DNA from: Limnomonas spitsbergensis
Lineage: Eukaryota; Chlorophyta; Chlorophyceae; Chlamydomonadales
DNA length: 64,000 bases
Assembly (NCBI GenBank): GCA_037349105.1
Contig: JAYJMM010000061.1
Span: 372,001-436,000, forward strand
Direction: 5' to 3'
The translations under genes and the position numbers were made by a program. How positions within the stretch are numbered: position 1 is the stretch's first letter; the number at the start of each line of letters is the position of its first letter. The notes below the pieces were generated by a model. That model had not been told where the DNA came from. It searched no databases and saw only the letters and a program-made list of their open reading frames with translations. This document shows positions 45,501-53,811 of the stretch, piece by piece.

Positions 45501-46409
45501 TCCAGTCTGCCGTTGCTGCTTCAGTGAAAAGGAGCGACGGTAATGGAAGTCTCAGACCTCACCTTCAGGTCCAGCTTGTAAGATAGCGACTCAAAGAAGA
45601 TGGATGTCGCTGAGACCTTCTTTGAGGCCGTATAGTAACCATGCGTCAGATGTCCGCCTGACGGCAGGTCCAGTCCCATGACTCGGTCGTGAGGGTTTAG
45701 CAACGCGGTGTACACGGCGAAGTTGGCAGGGCTGCACGGTTGTGCGTGTCGAAACGTCAAGGGGGCGAAAAATGACTTCCGTCAGGACACTAGAAAGCTC
45801 CTGAAGACGCAAACTATGCGTATGGGTTGACTGGCCTAGACAAAAGGATGGCACATGAAGGCTGTTCCACCAGATCTACTGGCACATGGTGGCCATGCAA
45901 AAGGTTTTCACAACAAAAACATATGGAGGGCGTTCACAGGCAACCTGCTGCATATGCAAATTATATAAGGGAAATTCAGCACTTCAACCATGCAGAGCGA
46001 GTGAGATACGTCACACTCGGATCTCGTCCACAGACCGAGGCGAGGGGACACACCTGCCGCTGTAGGGCTGCACGTTGACGCCCCATGCGTCAGGGGAGAC
46101 GTTAAACGCTGCTAGCGCCCGCGCCTTGCACAGAAGTTCAATCTTGTCGATGTTTTCGTTGCCGCCGTAGTACCTGGCGCCGGGCTGACCCTCGGAATAC
46201 TTGTTGGTCAGGCAAGATCCAAGCGCCTCCATTACCGGCCTTGAGGTGAAGTTCTCAGACGCAATCAGCTCGATACCTTTCCACTGGCGAACCTGCTCGT
46301 CCTGGACCAGCGCGTACATCTCGGGGTCGGCTTCCTCGAGAGACTTCAGTGCCTCAGGAAAGATTTTCTCCATCGCGCAGGCGTGGCCGTTGCTGGTAGC
46401 CTCTGTCAT
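39587..46409 (-). CDS. SHMT: Serine hydroxymethyltransferase, probably cytosolic form
   Basis: Complete gene of 11 exons, 478 aa. Exons: 46409-46054, 45731-45563, 45021-44855, 44357-44243, 43535-43437, 43014-42928, 42307-42202, 41495-41382, 40922-40852, 40279-40196, 39655-39587. All phases agree. It converts serine and tetrahydrofolate to glycine and methylene-tetrahydrofolate using pyridoxal phosphate. Visible signs are the N-terminal [19 protein letters not shown], then [49 protein letters not shown], the PLP-lysine motif [15 protein letters not shown], the [11 protein letters not shown] region and the C-terminal [15 protein letters not shown]. The N-terminus [18 protein letters not shown] lacks a clear transit peptide. 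Length fits the family (about 470-520). Introns are large for the exon size and several carry tandem copies of exon edges. Confidence 0.97.
39770..39870 (+). repeat. Member of the TTCAGCTACA dispersed repeat family (short)
   Basis: cttcagctacaatacagcta then cgtcacagccgg, tggctcccacggaccc, gcggccccatggcctgc and gcggtctgga, in an SHMT intron. Confidence 0.65.
40760..40851 (-). repeat. Copies of SHMT exon 9 donor edge (~35-bp period)
   Basis: The real edge gtgcgacacccacctcgtga is preceded on the plus strand by ctgtgcgacacgcatctcag and atacgacacgcacctctaca, decayed copies of the same donor region on the intron side. Confidence 0.75.
41255..41381 (-). repeat. ~57-bp repeat next to SHMT exon 8 donor
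   Basis: ctccccacctcgtaaccgat plus gcaccctgctccgaccctgctc occurs twice. The real donor edge, cccaaacctctcaccaatgc, looks like a third, diverged unit. Confidence 0.7.
42300..42715 (-). repeat. ~68-bp minisatellite containing the SHMT exon 7 acceptor (6 units)
   Basis: Each unit, plus-strand view, carries acagttcttcttgacctggg then cattcaaggaaggggagggg and ggcatgggtttgtccgag. The first unit includes the true acceptor and the first codons of exon 7 (VKKNC). The next five repeat both acceptor and exon start (VKKNCTS) with few changes, giving five intact-looking decoy acceptors upstream of the real one. Confidence 0.95.
43140..43255. repeat. 27-bp tandem repeat in SHMT intron
   Basis: About four copies of gggcttgcagggcactacag plus caataca, between exons 5 and 6. 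Confidence 0.9.
43553..43695 (+). repeat. Member of the TTCAGCTACA dispersed repeat family
   Basis: Two or three copies of the head cttcagctaca, then ggctgtgggatcc, cttgcttgggccgttgtttg, gacccatgtggcc, agcagtggctgccc and gggtggtcttaagcgc. Confidence 0.75.
43990..44180 (+). repeat. Member of the TTCAGCTACA dispersed repeat family
   Basis: gcttcagctacaactcagct then catcacggccg, gcaccaag-like tgcatcaagccctgtgcagc, taggccactggctgg, gtggcggtgacggctcagtg and gcctgccaaaagtggcccac. Confidence 0.75.
44447..44810. repeat. Two adjacent tandem repeats in an SHMT intron
   Basis: At 44447-44620 about four copies of acaaatagctttgaggcacc plus cttcatgt (~30 bp). At 44655-44805 about three copies of gcttgctgc-c-agccccc-c-c-agtaggccatg (~55 bp). 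Confidence 0.82.
45022..45175 (-). repeat. Copies of SHMT exon 3 acceptor edge
   Basis: The acceptor edge, plus-strand view caatggtcccgctctgagag, is echoed at about 45120 (caatcccgctctcataaatt) and 45155 (aaggtcccgatctgagggtg), both on the intron side. Confidence 0.75.
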
Positions 46410-47820
46410 GTCGTGAGGCTACGCTTTTCAAAACTGTCGTATGTGTGGTGGTGGCAACAATTGTTAGACTGTGGAAGTGTGCAGGTTCAGACAAGGTATG
46501 GTTGGAGGCTTTGCGTGCGAACGTTTCCGAGGAGGTTCTGTATGCGCTCGGGGGGCTGTGCACGCTTGATAAGGCAAAAAAAAAGATCCAGATGTGGATC
46601 CGGAACCAGCGGATCTGGGGTGGATCGAGAAGGATTTCGAGCTGAGGGAATCAACGTTCGCCCTGACATCAATGGATACCGGTATCGTTCGCTTAGTTTT
46701 CAAATTCTGGAAGCCGGAGGTGGAACAATCGCTTTCAACCCTTGGCTAACCGCCCTTCTCTGTCACTCATGACGTTCATTGTCATTTATCTTGCTGTCTG
46801 GTTCCGATAATCTAGCATGGACTTCTGTCATGATGCCGTCTAACAAGATCCTGATATCTGCACATTTTCAACCACCATACACAAAACATAGCCGACAAAT
46901 ATTCCAACTGCTGGTACGTTGTCATCTCTGGTTGTCAAGCCCTCGCCATGTCGACACATTTCCATTGAAGTGCCGGCGATGCGCGACGTCCTAAACACTA
47001 GCCAGCATGTCCACTTGCATTGGCCCTGCCCTTTATTTGAGCTGGTACTCGGCAGTCATCGGCCATCAAAATTCTGCCCCCCCCTCACCCCCCCCTTCCG
47101 GCCACGCCCACCCCCGGCAGGCCGTTGCGGATTGATTCTTATTAACTGGATTGCTTTTATATTCATCGTTGAAACCGGATAACCTGTTTGTTCTGCGCCT
47201 TACAGCTGCATTTCATGACAACTGTAGGCCGTCACTGAAATCACAGCCCTTGGCCGTCAGTGCTGATTGCACCAAGCCCTGCTGTTTGGGCCACTGACGG
47301 TAGGCAAGGTCTGGGCATCAGACCTTGACTGGCCTCCAGGCCAGTCGTCAGGCGGCCTTATCTAGATGGTCTGGTAAGCACTGAATGTATCATTTGGGTG
47401 TTGAAGCACCAGCCCAGGTGCCATGGGCCCGGTACCGGTATGCATTGAATGAAACACTGGTGGTGGGGTACCGGTCTAGGTGCCATAGGCCCCCATGCAG
47501 TCATGCACTGACTGGGGCTTCTCGCTTGCTACGCATAGCAGGCTGCATCAACTGTCATGCTTTCATGCTGTACACTGCTACCGAAGCTACTGGCCTGACG
47601 CGCACAATTAGACCGAATGCCAAGCAGGGAAAGTATTTAAGAAACAGTCCCCCCTTGGTGAGATGAGGGGGATAAGAGACCACTCATACGCAGGTATGGG
47701 AGCAGCGTCAACTAGCATTGCCTTGGGGCCAGAGCTCAAGACAGTTAAGCAGCGATGTATGTCCCAACACGACGCTGCGGACGACATTATGTGCGATATG
47801 TGGCAGCAGCAGTAGCGGAC
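46410..47820. other. No gene seen
   Basis: Contains the 5' flank and promoter of SHMT. An irregular member of the TTCAGCTACA-family body lies at about 47270-47380 (gggccactgacgg, aaggtctggg, ggcctccagg, ggcggcc). No coding gene was recognised. Confidence 0.45.
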
Positions 47821-47836
47821 AGACTACAGTGTCACG

Positions 47837-47895
47837 AGGCAATGACATTACATCTCTGGGCCCTGCTCAAAACGGCTCGGCCGCGTGGGCGCCTA
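47837..47895 (-). mobile_element. 59-bp LINE 3'-end insertion with 11-bp target duplication
   Basis: aggcaatgacattacatctc then tgggccctgctcaaaacggc and tcggccgcgtgggcgccta, flanked by ACAGTGTCACG at 47826-47836 and 47896-47906. Confidence 0.92.
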
Positions 47896-48001
47896 ACAGT
47901 GTCACGCGTGCAACATAATTTGAGAGCACCTGCAAGAGAGGCAGCAAGCATATCCCACTCAGGCTACATCCCCTGAGAAGTGGGAGGCACGCTGGAGGCA
48001 G

Positions 48002-48065
48002 TCAGGCGCCCACGCGGCCGAGCCTTTTTTAGCAGGGCCCTGAGGTGTGAAGTCAATGATTGACA
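48002..48065 (+). mobile_element. ~64-bp LINE 3'-end insertion with 8-bp target duplication
   Basis: tcaggcgcccacgcggccga then gccttttttagcagggccct and gaggtgtgaagtcaatgatt, flanked by GGAGGCAG at 47994-48001 and 48066-48073. Confidence 0.8.
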
Positions 48066-48931
48066 GGAGGCAGCAGAGGCATGGCTTCCACACACCCATC
48101 TGCCGCAGCATCACAACCTAAGCTGTCCCCAGTCATTCAGCACTCAGACGGACGATCTGGGCGTGTTGGCTATGAAGCGCACCTGTGGCTTCAAAAGGGC
48201 TTTCGACCGCGTGCGTTCGCACTCTGGGGCAAGCTCGGACGATATGGCGGCACCCTTCATGAGACTTGCCCCGCTACCTGCTGACACCAAAGGGCAGCAA
48301 AGGCACTTGCTACGGGGCCTGTTTCAGGACTGAGATGGTGGTGCAGAGAGAATGCCTAGTCTTGAGCAACCAGTCACGATTCAACTGTTCTACAAGAAGG
48401 GAGATCACTGGGACAGACCAGCCCATGACCATCACTAGCGTGCTGCACCGGCTATATGAGATTTTAGATGTTCGGTTAGATGTAACGTCTTAGCAAGTAA
48501 GTTGTTGAGGCAGTTTGAAGTTGGCACACAATTCATATCGGTATATGGACCATGATTGTCCGCACCCCAAAAGGGCTGTAGTGCATGATGGACGCCCTTC
48601 ATTATAACACAAATAGCTTCCTGTCCATGTCAGCAAGACTGAGATCTTGGAGTTCAGCAGTCGCTGAGCAGCACAACACCATGACTCCTCCAAGAGCCAT
48701 CCCATGCCAATATGTGCAAGATGGCAGGGCCTTGCTAAAATGTGTCCAGGAACGAGTGCTGCATGGCCATCAAGGTGCGTGGAAGGCACAATTTTCCAAC
48801 CAAATGCGTTGATGTGTTGAATCTCAGGCCGCAGCAATGCCTCAAGAGCGTGATGCAGTCCAGCCTGCTTCATCATCTACGACGGGGCTACCGTACCCAC
48901 ATATGTTACCAGCTGGGGGAGCACCTACATA

Positions 48932-49730
48932 CCGTAGTGATACGATGATTTGGTGATACGATGATATTGGTTAAAGAAAATCGATGGAAAATAAAAAATG
49001 GTGATAACAAATTGGTTAATGGATTTGGCCGCATTTTCGACAGTGATTTAAATTGGTTATTCATTTTTTTTTACATCGCCAGCTTAGGTTCAAACTCAGG
49101 GGTTCATTCAGACTCAGGGGTCCAATCAAACTCAGGAGTCCATAAACACTGTCATCCTCGGCAGGATCCACAGCCCTTTGCAGACCACCTGCACTTGCTG
49201 CACAGGCGCGCTGGCTCCTGATCCAGTAGGCTGGCGAGTGCTGCACGGACATTAACTGCGAACTTGCTCGTCGCTTGCCGGAGCGCCGACAGGAGGGCGC
49301 TTTGCAGCTCCCGAGTGTGGGTCGAGTTGAGCCCTGCGCTGCGTCTCCAAGAGCCTCTCTTCCTTTTGTCGCTGTACCTCTGGATCTAGCCTGACGGATT
49401 GTGTGGAAGCACTAGGCTTCCCCGGAAGAACCCGGGGCATGAAATCGAAAAGGTTACGCTGCCTCGCAGGAGGCCTTAGTAGTGAGCTAGCAGCACCTGG
49501 AGGTGGACCTGGTCCACCACTGGGGCCCTCCATCGCAAGAGATATCAACTAGAGAAATATTTCGCGGCTATCCTGAGTGGCTTAACGCAAATTTCGAGGG
49601 TTTCCGAGGGTTTGGGCGGTTAAATCGCGGTGATTTAAGTTGGTTATTGATTGTCGCAGCATTTTACATGGTGGTACATTTGGTTATTCCAATAACCAAT
49701 TGGTATCACCAAATCATCGTATCACTACGG
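48932..49730. mobile_element. 799-bp DNA transposon/MITE-like element with 28-bp terminal inverted repeats
   Basis: The left end, CCGTAGTGATACGATGATTT then GGTGATAC (48932-48959), is the exact reverse complement of the right end (49703-49730). Both ends are flanked by TA, fitting a TA target duplication as in Tc1/mariner-type elements. Pairing can be extended into the TA and adjacent bases. Subterminal ATTGGTTA and AATTGGTTATT motifs recur inside at both ends. A 98-codon reverse frame (49548-49252) with RQRNLFDFMPRVLPG could be a transposase remnant, but I do not recognise it. No full transposase is present, so it is non-autonomous. It sits inside old LINE sequence. Confidence 0.85.
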
Positions 49731-50141
49731 TATGCTTTGTTCCTTCCTTTCGCTCCCTCTTCAGTTTTAATTTCTTCCCTTTTTTCTTCCTTCTGAACAG
49801 TTGGGCGCCCACACGGCCGAGCCAACTTGTGCATGGCCCAGAGGTGTAACGTCATTGACATACGCTACCAGCAGGGGGGGCATCAGGATGCAGTCCGGCC
49901 GTTACAGCGAGGATGATAGAAGCACGTGCTCCACTTTGAAAACAAAGCAGTGAAACCGGCAGCACAGCAAGACATCCTACTCAGGTCAGACATAACCTAC
50001 CGGTAGTGCAATGACATTACACCTATGGGCCCTGCTCAAAAAGGCTCGACCACGTGGGCGCCAAACTGTCCCGTTAGAGGAGACAGAACATAGGTAGGCG
50101 CATCTGGTTTAGTGAACTGCTGTGTGCACTGGAGGAGCTGG

Positions 50142-50192
50142 GGCGCCCACGCGGCCGAGCTTTGAGCGGGCCCAGAGGTGTAACGTTATTGA
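50142..50192 (+). mobile_element. 51-bp LINE 3'-end insertion with 13-bp target duplication
   Basis: ggcgcccacgcggccgagct then ttgagcgggcccagaggtgt and aacgttattga, flanked by CTGGAGGAGCTGG at 50129-50141 and 50193-50205. Removing it restores the LALEELER-like text of the host LINE copy. Confidence 0.93.
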
Positions 50193-50489
50193 CTGGAGGA
50201 GCTGGAGCGGGTAGCAGCCGTTCCCAACCTGCTCGGGCAGAGACTGACGTATTGGTGCTAGCACTAGTAGAGGCAGCCTCCCAGCAGGTGTAGCTGGATT
50301 CCACCAGCTGGGAGGAACACAGGGATCCTGCCACTGGACTCAGGGCTTAGGCGACCTACAGCGCCTGGCTTCAGCCGACAGCCTAAACTGTGCAAGAGCC
50401 GCACAAGCAAAAGGGTGTGCACTTGCATGCACACGAAGAGTTGTGATTGCAGCTCGGTGTGGTCAGCACAGGCGACACTAGGGGACCCA

Positions 50490-50563
50490 AATGAACGCCC
50501 ACACGGTCGAGTTTTTGGGCGGGGCCCAGAGGTGTAACATCAATGACTACCGTAATGAACGCC
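50490..50563 (+). mobile_element. LINE 3'-end insertion with ~10-bp target duplication
   Basis: cgcccacacggtcgagtttt then tgggcggggcccagaggtgt and aacatcaatgac. Direct repeats AATGAACGCC lie at 50490-50499 and 50554-50563, the insertion boundary being slightly uncertain. Confidence 0.75.
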
Positions 50564-51050
50564 GCAGCTGACTGCGGTGTTGTGCACTTAGCTGCGAACG
50601 ATGCTGGGCAAGGGAAGATTGTGCGCGTGAGCCAAGGAAGCTGAGCATGGGGAGACTGCAAGCATGTGGCAGGTGAGCGAGCTGCCAGGCTTCAATGGCC
50701 TGGCGCCAAGAGCGCACAGGGGCCAGGGGAAACAGGCAGCTCTGCACTCCGTACCGAGCCGTATCAGGGCAAGTACGTGTGGGATGCTCGAGCTCGAGTG
50801 CAAAATCTAGGTCCCATCGTTGTATGCTCTTTCGCTCTACTTCAGGGGGGCTCAGGATTCTTCCAGCTTGTTTTCCTTCTGATGAATCATAAGTTCCTCC
50901 CCCTTCCCAATGGCCCCCATGCTCTTGAGGGCTTCCTGGTCTGGGCCCGTCATTACTACTTACCTAGACATGCTTTTGTTATGTATGGGTATGTTGCACA
51001 GTCGAAATCAAATAAGGACTACAAGTCTACAATTTTCGAAGATCTCTAGT

Positions 51051-51146
51051 CAATGACGTAACACCTCTGGGCCATACTGAAAAAGCTCGGCCGCAAGGGC
51101 GCCTGATTCTGTGGTTTGGAGGAAAAGAAACTTAAAGGCGGGAGGA
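51051..51146 (-). mobile_element. 96-bp LINE 3'-end insertion with 12-bp target duplication
   Basis: caatgacgtaacacctctgg then gccatactgaaaaagctcgg, ccgcaagggcgcctgattct and reversed 3' UTR purines, flanked by AAGATCTCTAGT at 51039-51050 and 51147-51158. Confidence 0.92.
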
Positions 51147-51471
51147 AAGATCTCTAGTGAGCACAATTTCTGGATGAACTCGTTGACACACAAAGATTCC
51201 GCCTTCAAATACAAGTCAAGGGTTCCCTCAATTTTACACCACCTAACACTCATAAGTTCCTAGGAATGATAGATGCTCAGTATGAATGCATTAGAGTAGA
51301 AATACTTCTAGAACTAAAACAAGGCTGGGGAGGGGCAAGCATCCAGGGGCAAGCCGCACCAGGATCACTTGCAGCCACACCCTCGAGGTCAATGCTGCAG
51401 TTCACTCTATCAGACGAAGCCAAGACAACGCTCAAGGATTGTTGCCACAAGGCCACTGCACCATAGCGTCC

Positions 51472-53496
51472 TTACACCATCCTGTGCTCGGTCTTGCAGG
51501 ACTGCATGGAGTCAAAGTAGAAGCTGCATGCAGACATTTCGCCGTTTGCCCGGGACATGCAGTCGGCAAACTCCTTGACGCGCTGACCGCAGGGGCCGTC
51601 GTTACCCATGGGTGAAGACATCTGATACAAGACATGGAACGTAAGAGTCAAGCACTTTCACAGGAAAGGCGTCCACAGCATGTGAGCGTCTATGGGGTAG
51701 TCAAGAACATGCAGCCTCGCAGGGTTGTGGCCCGGAGGGCACACGGAATAGAAGACCCCGTGAGCTGCTCTGACTAAGACACTCAATACCCTCCCTCCAT
51801 GCAGCCCTGACAGAGCAGGCGGGCTGTCTGCTTAAGCAGATCCATGCGACCCCAGTCTTGATCACCTGCTGAAAAACACCTGAACGACCCAGGACTCGCA
51901 AAGATCCAGAAGCCAAGTTCTTATCACACCGTCTTACCATGGGAGCGGCAGGGGCGGCGGCAGCAGGGGCTGGCTCATTCTGGTGCGATGAAGCGGTCTC
52001 GCGAGGCCCCATCATGGAGTCGACAGCGCGGTGGGCAATAGCGCTTCCAGTGCCCATGGCGGCACCTGAGCACACATAAAGACAACAGTTGGGCAAAGCC
52101 AGCCACAGCGCACAGGGCTAAGCTTGCCTCAGGGGAGGGAGGGTGGGTGGGTTGAACACTAGCGCTGGGCCAAGGAGGCTGCATACATTTTATCCTTCAG
52201 ACGACACAAAAATAATTTACGGGCACAAAGGTGGGGGCCTGAGATAGTGCAGGGCTTTCTACAGTACCTCGGACCACTGAAAAAACTTCAGCAGAACTAC
52301 ATAATCTGGTTCAGGCATAAGTCTTTTAAATGGGGGCATCAGTCTATCCCAAAGTCCGAGCACCATGAATCCATCGGAAAATGGGTTAAAGGCCACCCAG
52401 GTGTGTGAACCTGTATCCCACACACCTATCCTGTGTCCCTGTCTCGCAATTTGGAAGGCATCGCAGATGCTGTCATCACACAGGCCCAGCATGCTCCTTG
52501 CGCAGCAAAGAGAATCACAGGCAATTCCTTTTTGAATGATATGCACCTACGAATTGCAGCCTGCTTGATGAGTCTGCATCAACGTATGCTTAATAAAGAA
52601 GCCCATGCCTCACTTAGGTCCCACTCACCAGTAACAACAGCTCCCATGAGGCCGCTCATCATGCCGCCACCGCCACCACCACCCATGCCTCCAACAGCAG
52701 GGGCGGGTGCACCTGCGAAATACAGGGGAAAGACGGTTGAGTCAGGCACGCCAGGAAGGAGGCATGCAAAACAGGGATGCATGGCACGAACAACTCCCCA
52801 GTTGCCTGCACAGGGAGAGGGAGCATCTCAAGGTCATTAGATAATTTTCCAGGCAGGGCAGTTTTGCAGAACATGGGAACAAAAGCTGTGGCCTCTGAGG
52901 GCTGATTCCGGTACACCCGTCATTCATGCAGCCTTGGAGCTACATACGAACGTCAGGCTATCACCGGTTTTCCAGACACCGCTCGGGATCAGAGCGGGAA
53001 GCAATCCTTGTCCAGAAGTTTCTCGGATTTATTACGACCTGTGGCTGCAAAGCGTTCCTTTGCAACTAAGCACTGCCCGTCCTGGGCAGCGCGAGGCCTG
53101 TGTAGCTCACCCATGGGTGCTGGGGCAGGGGCAGCAGGCTTGGATCCGCCGAACCAACCCCGGGAAGCGGGAGCGGCAGCAGCAGGCGCTGCTGGTGCTG
53201 CGTGCTGCTGGGGTGGAGAGTGAGGAGCAGCGGGCCTTGCGGCGGTGGAGGACGAAGAAGAGGCGGCAGGTCTAGCCCTGGGGGCCGCAGACGACGCTGA
53301 CCGGGCAGGAGCGGGGGCTGCAAATGAAACACAAAGGCGTGATGTTGTCAGTCCACAAGTTCGCATACGTCCAGGCAACAAAACAACAACTGCTTTATCA
53401 GTGTGTGCTTCATTAAGATCCAATAGGAGGTTGAGTGTCAAGGCAGGGACATATGTAGGACTTTACTACAATCTCACATGATCGTCCACGAGCCAT
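51472..53496 (-). CDS. CHCHD2: CHCHD2-like twin CX9C mitochondrial protein
   Basis: Complete gene, five exons: 53496-53478, 53317-53111, 52712-52629, 52065-51938, 51621-51472 (195 aa). Phases agree. It begins MARGRSSPAPARSASSAAPR, a basic, disordered start like that of CHCHD2/CHCHD10. It continues with an Ala/Pro-rich linker, a Gly-rich central hydrophobic segment (GGMGGGGGGGMMSGLMGAVV, then AAMGTGSAIAHRAVDSMMG) and a C-terminal CHCH domain. The two CX9C motifs are CGQRVKEFADC and CSFYFDSMQSC. The family (yeast Mix17) is imported into the mitochondrial intermembrane space by Mia40 oxidation and acts in respiration and cristae organisation. The six-codon first exon is short but exactly family-like, with donor gtgaga. 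It is divergent from the TTLL gene 315 bp away. No repeat copies of its exon edges were noticed. Confidence 0.93.
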
Positions 53497-53811
53497 TGGA
53501 TAAGGGGAATAAATTACAAATGAAAGAGACGAGGATGGAATATGCCTGGCGAGGAGGGAGATGTAGGTAAGAAGCTAATGACGAGAGGTTTGCACGTATA
53601 TGGGCATGCCATAGTGTTGACATCTTACGATAAAGGGTGCGGGAGGTCTGTCAATTGTAGTTCCGACACACCCTGCCCTACACTGTTATGTATTTACCTT
53701 TAAATTATCAAAATTTACTGACAGGACTTGACAGGAGAGTTCCGTGTGAACGGCAGTTATGTGCATGGAGCAAAAAACATCGAACTACCGTACTGAAATG
53801 GGCTGAATAAA
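53497..53811. promoter_or_regulatory. Bidirectional promoter interval, CHCHD2 / TTLL
   Basis: These 315 bp separate the two start codons in head-to-head orientation, so both promoters and 5' untranslated regions must fit here. No clear TATA box was recognised. Confidence 0.6.

Larger units (their letters stand above)
48080..50700 (+). mobile_element. Old LINE copy with broken reverse transcriptase, carrying several later insertions
   Basis: At 48184-48250 the sequence reads CGFKRAFDRV then, after a frameshift, LWGKLGRYG, which looks like the palm motif of a LINE reverse transcriptase (F-K-A-F-D-x-V). At 48813-48927 it reads LRPQQCLKSVMQSSLLHHLR, matching LRLRQCLSSKMQSSLLQHLR of the copy at 38 kb. 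At 49880-50350 decayed text matches the following region, including LLCALEEL split by an insertion. Frames are broken throughout, so it is a pseudogene. Later insertions are a terminal-inverted-repeat element (48932-49730) and LINE 3' ends at 49745-49857, 50007-50070, 50142-50192 and 50500-50546. Confidence 0.7.

Noticed and set aside
50666..51049. 127-codon plus-strand frame
   Set aside because: No recognisable motif or splice context; it overlaps LINE remains and ends at a LINE insertion target.
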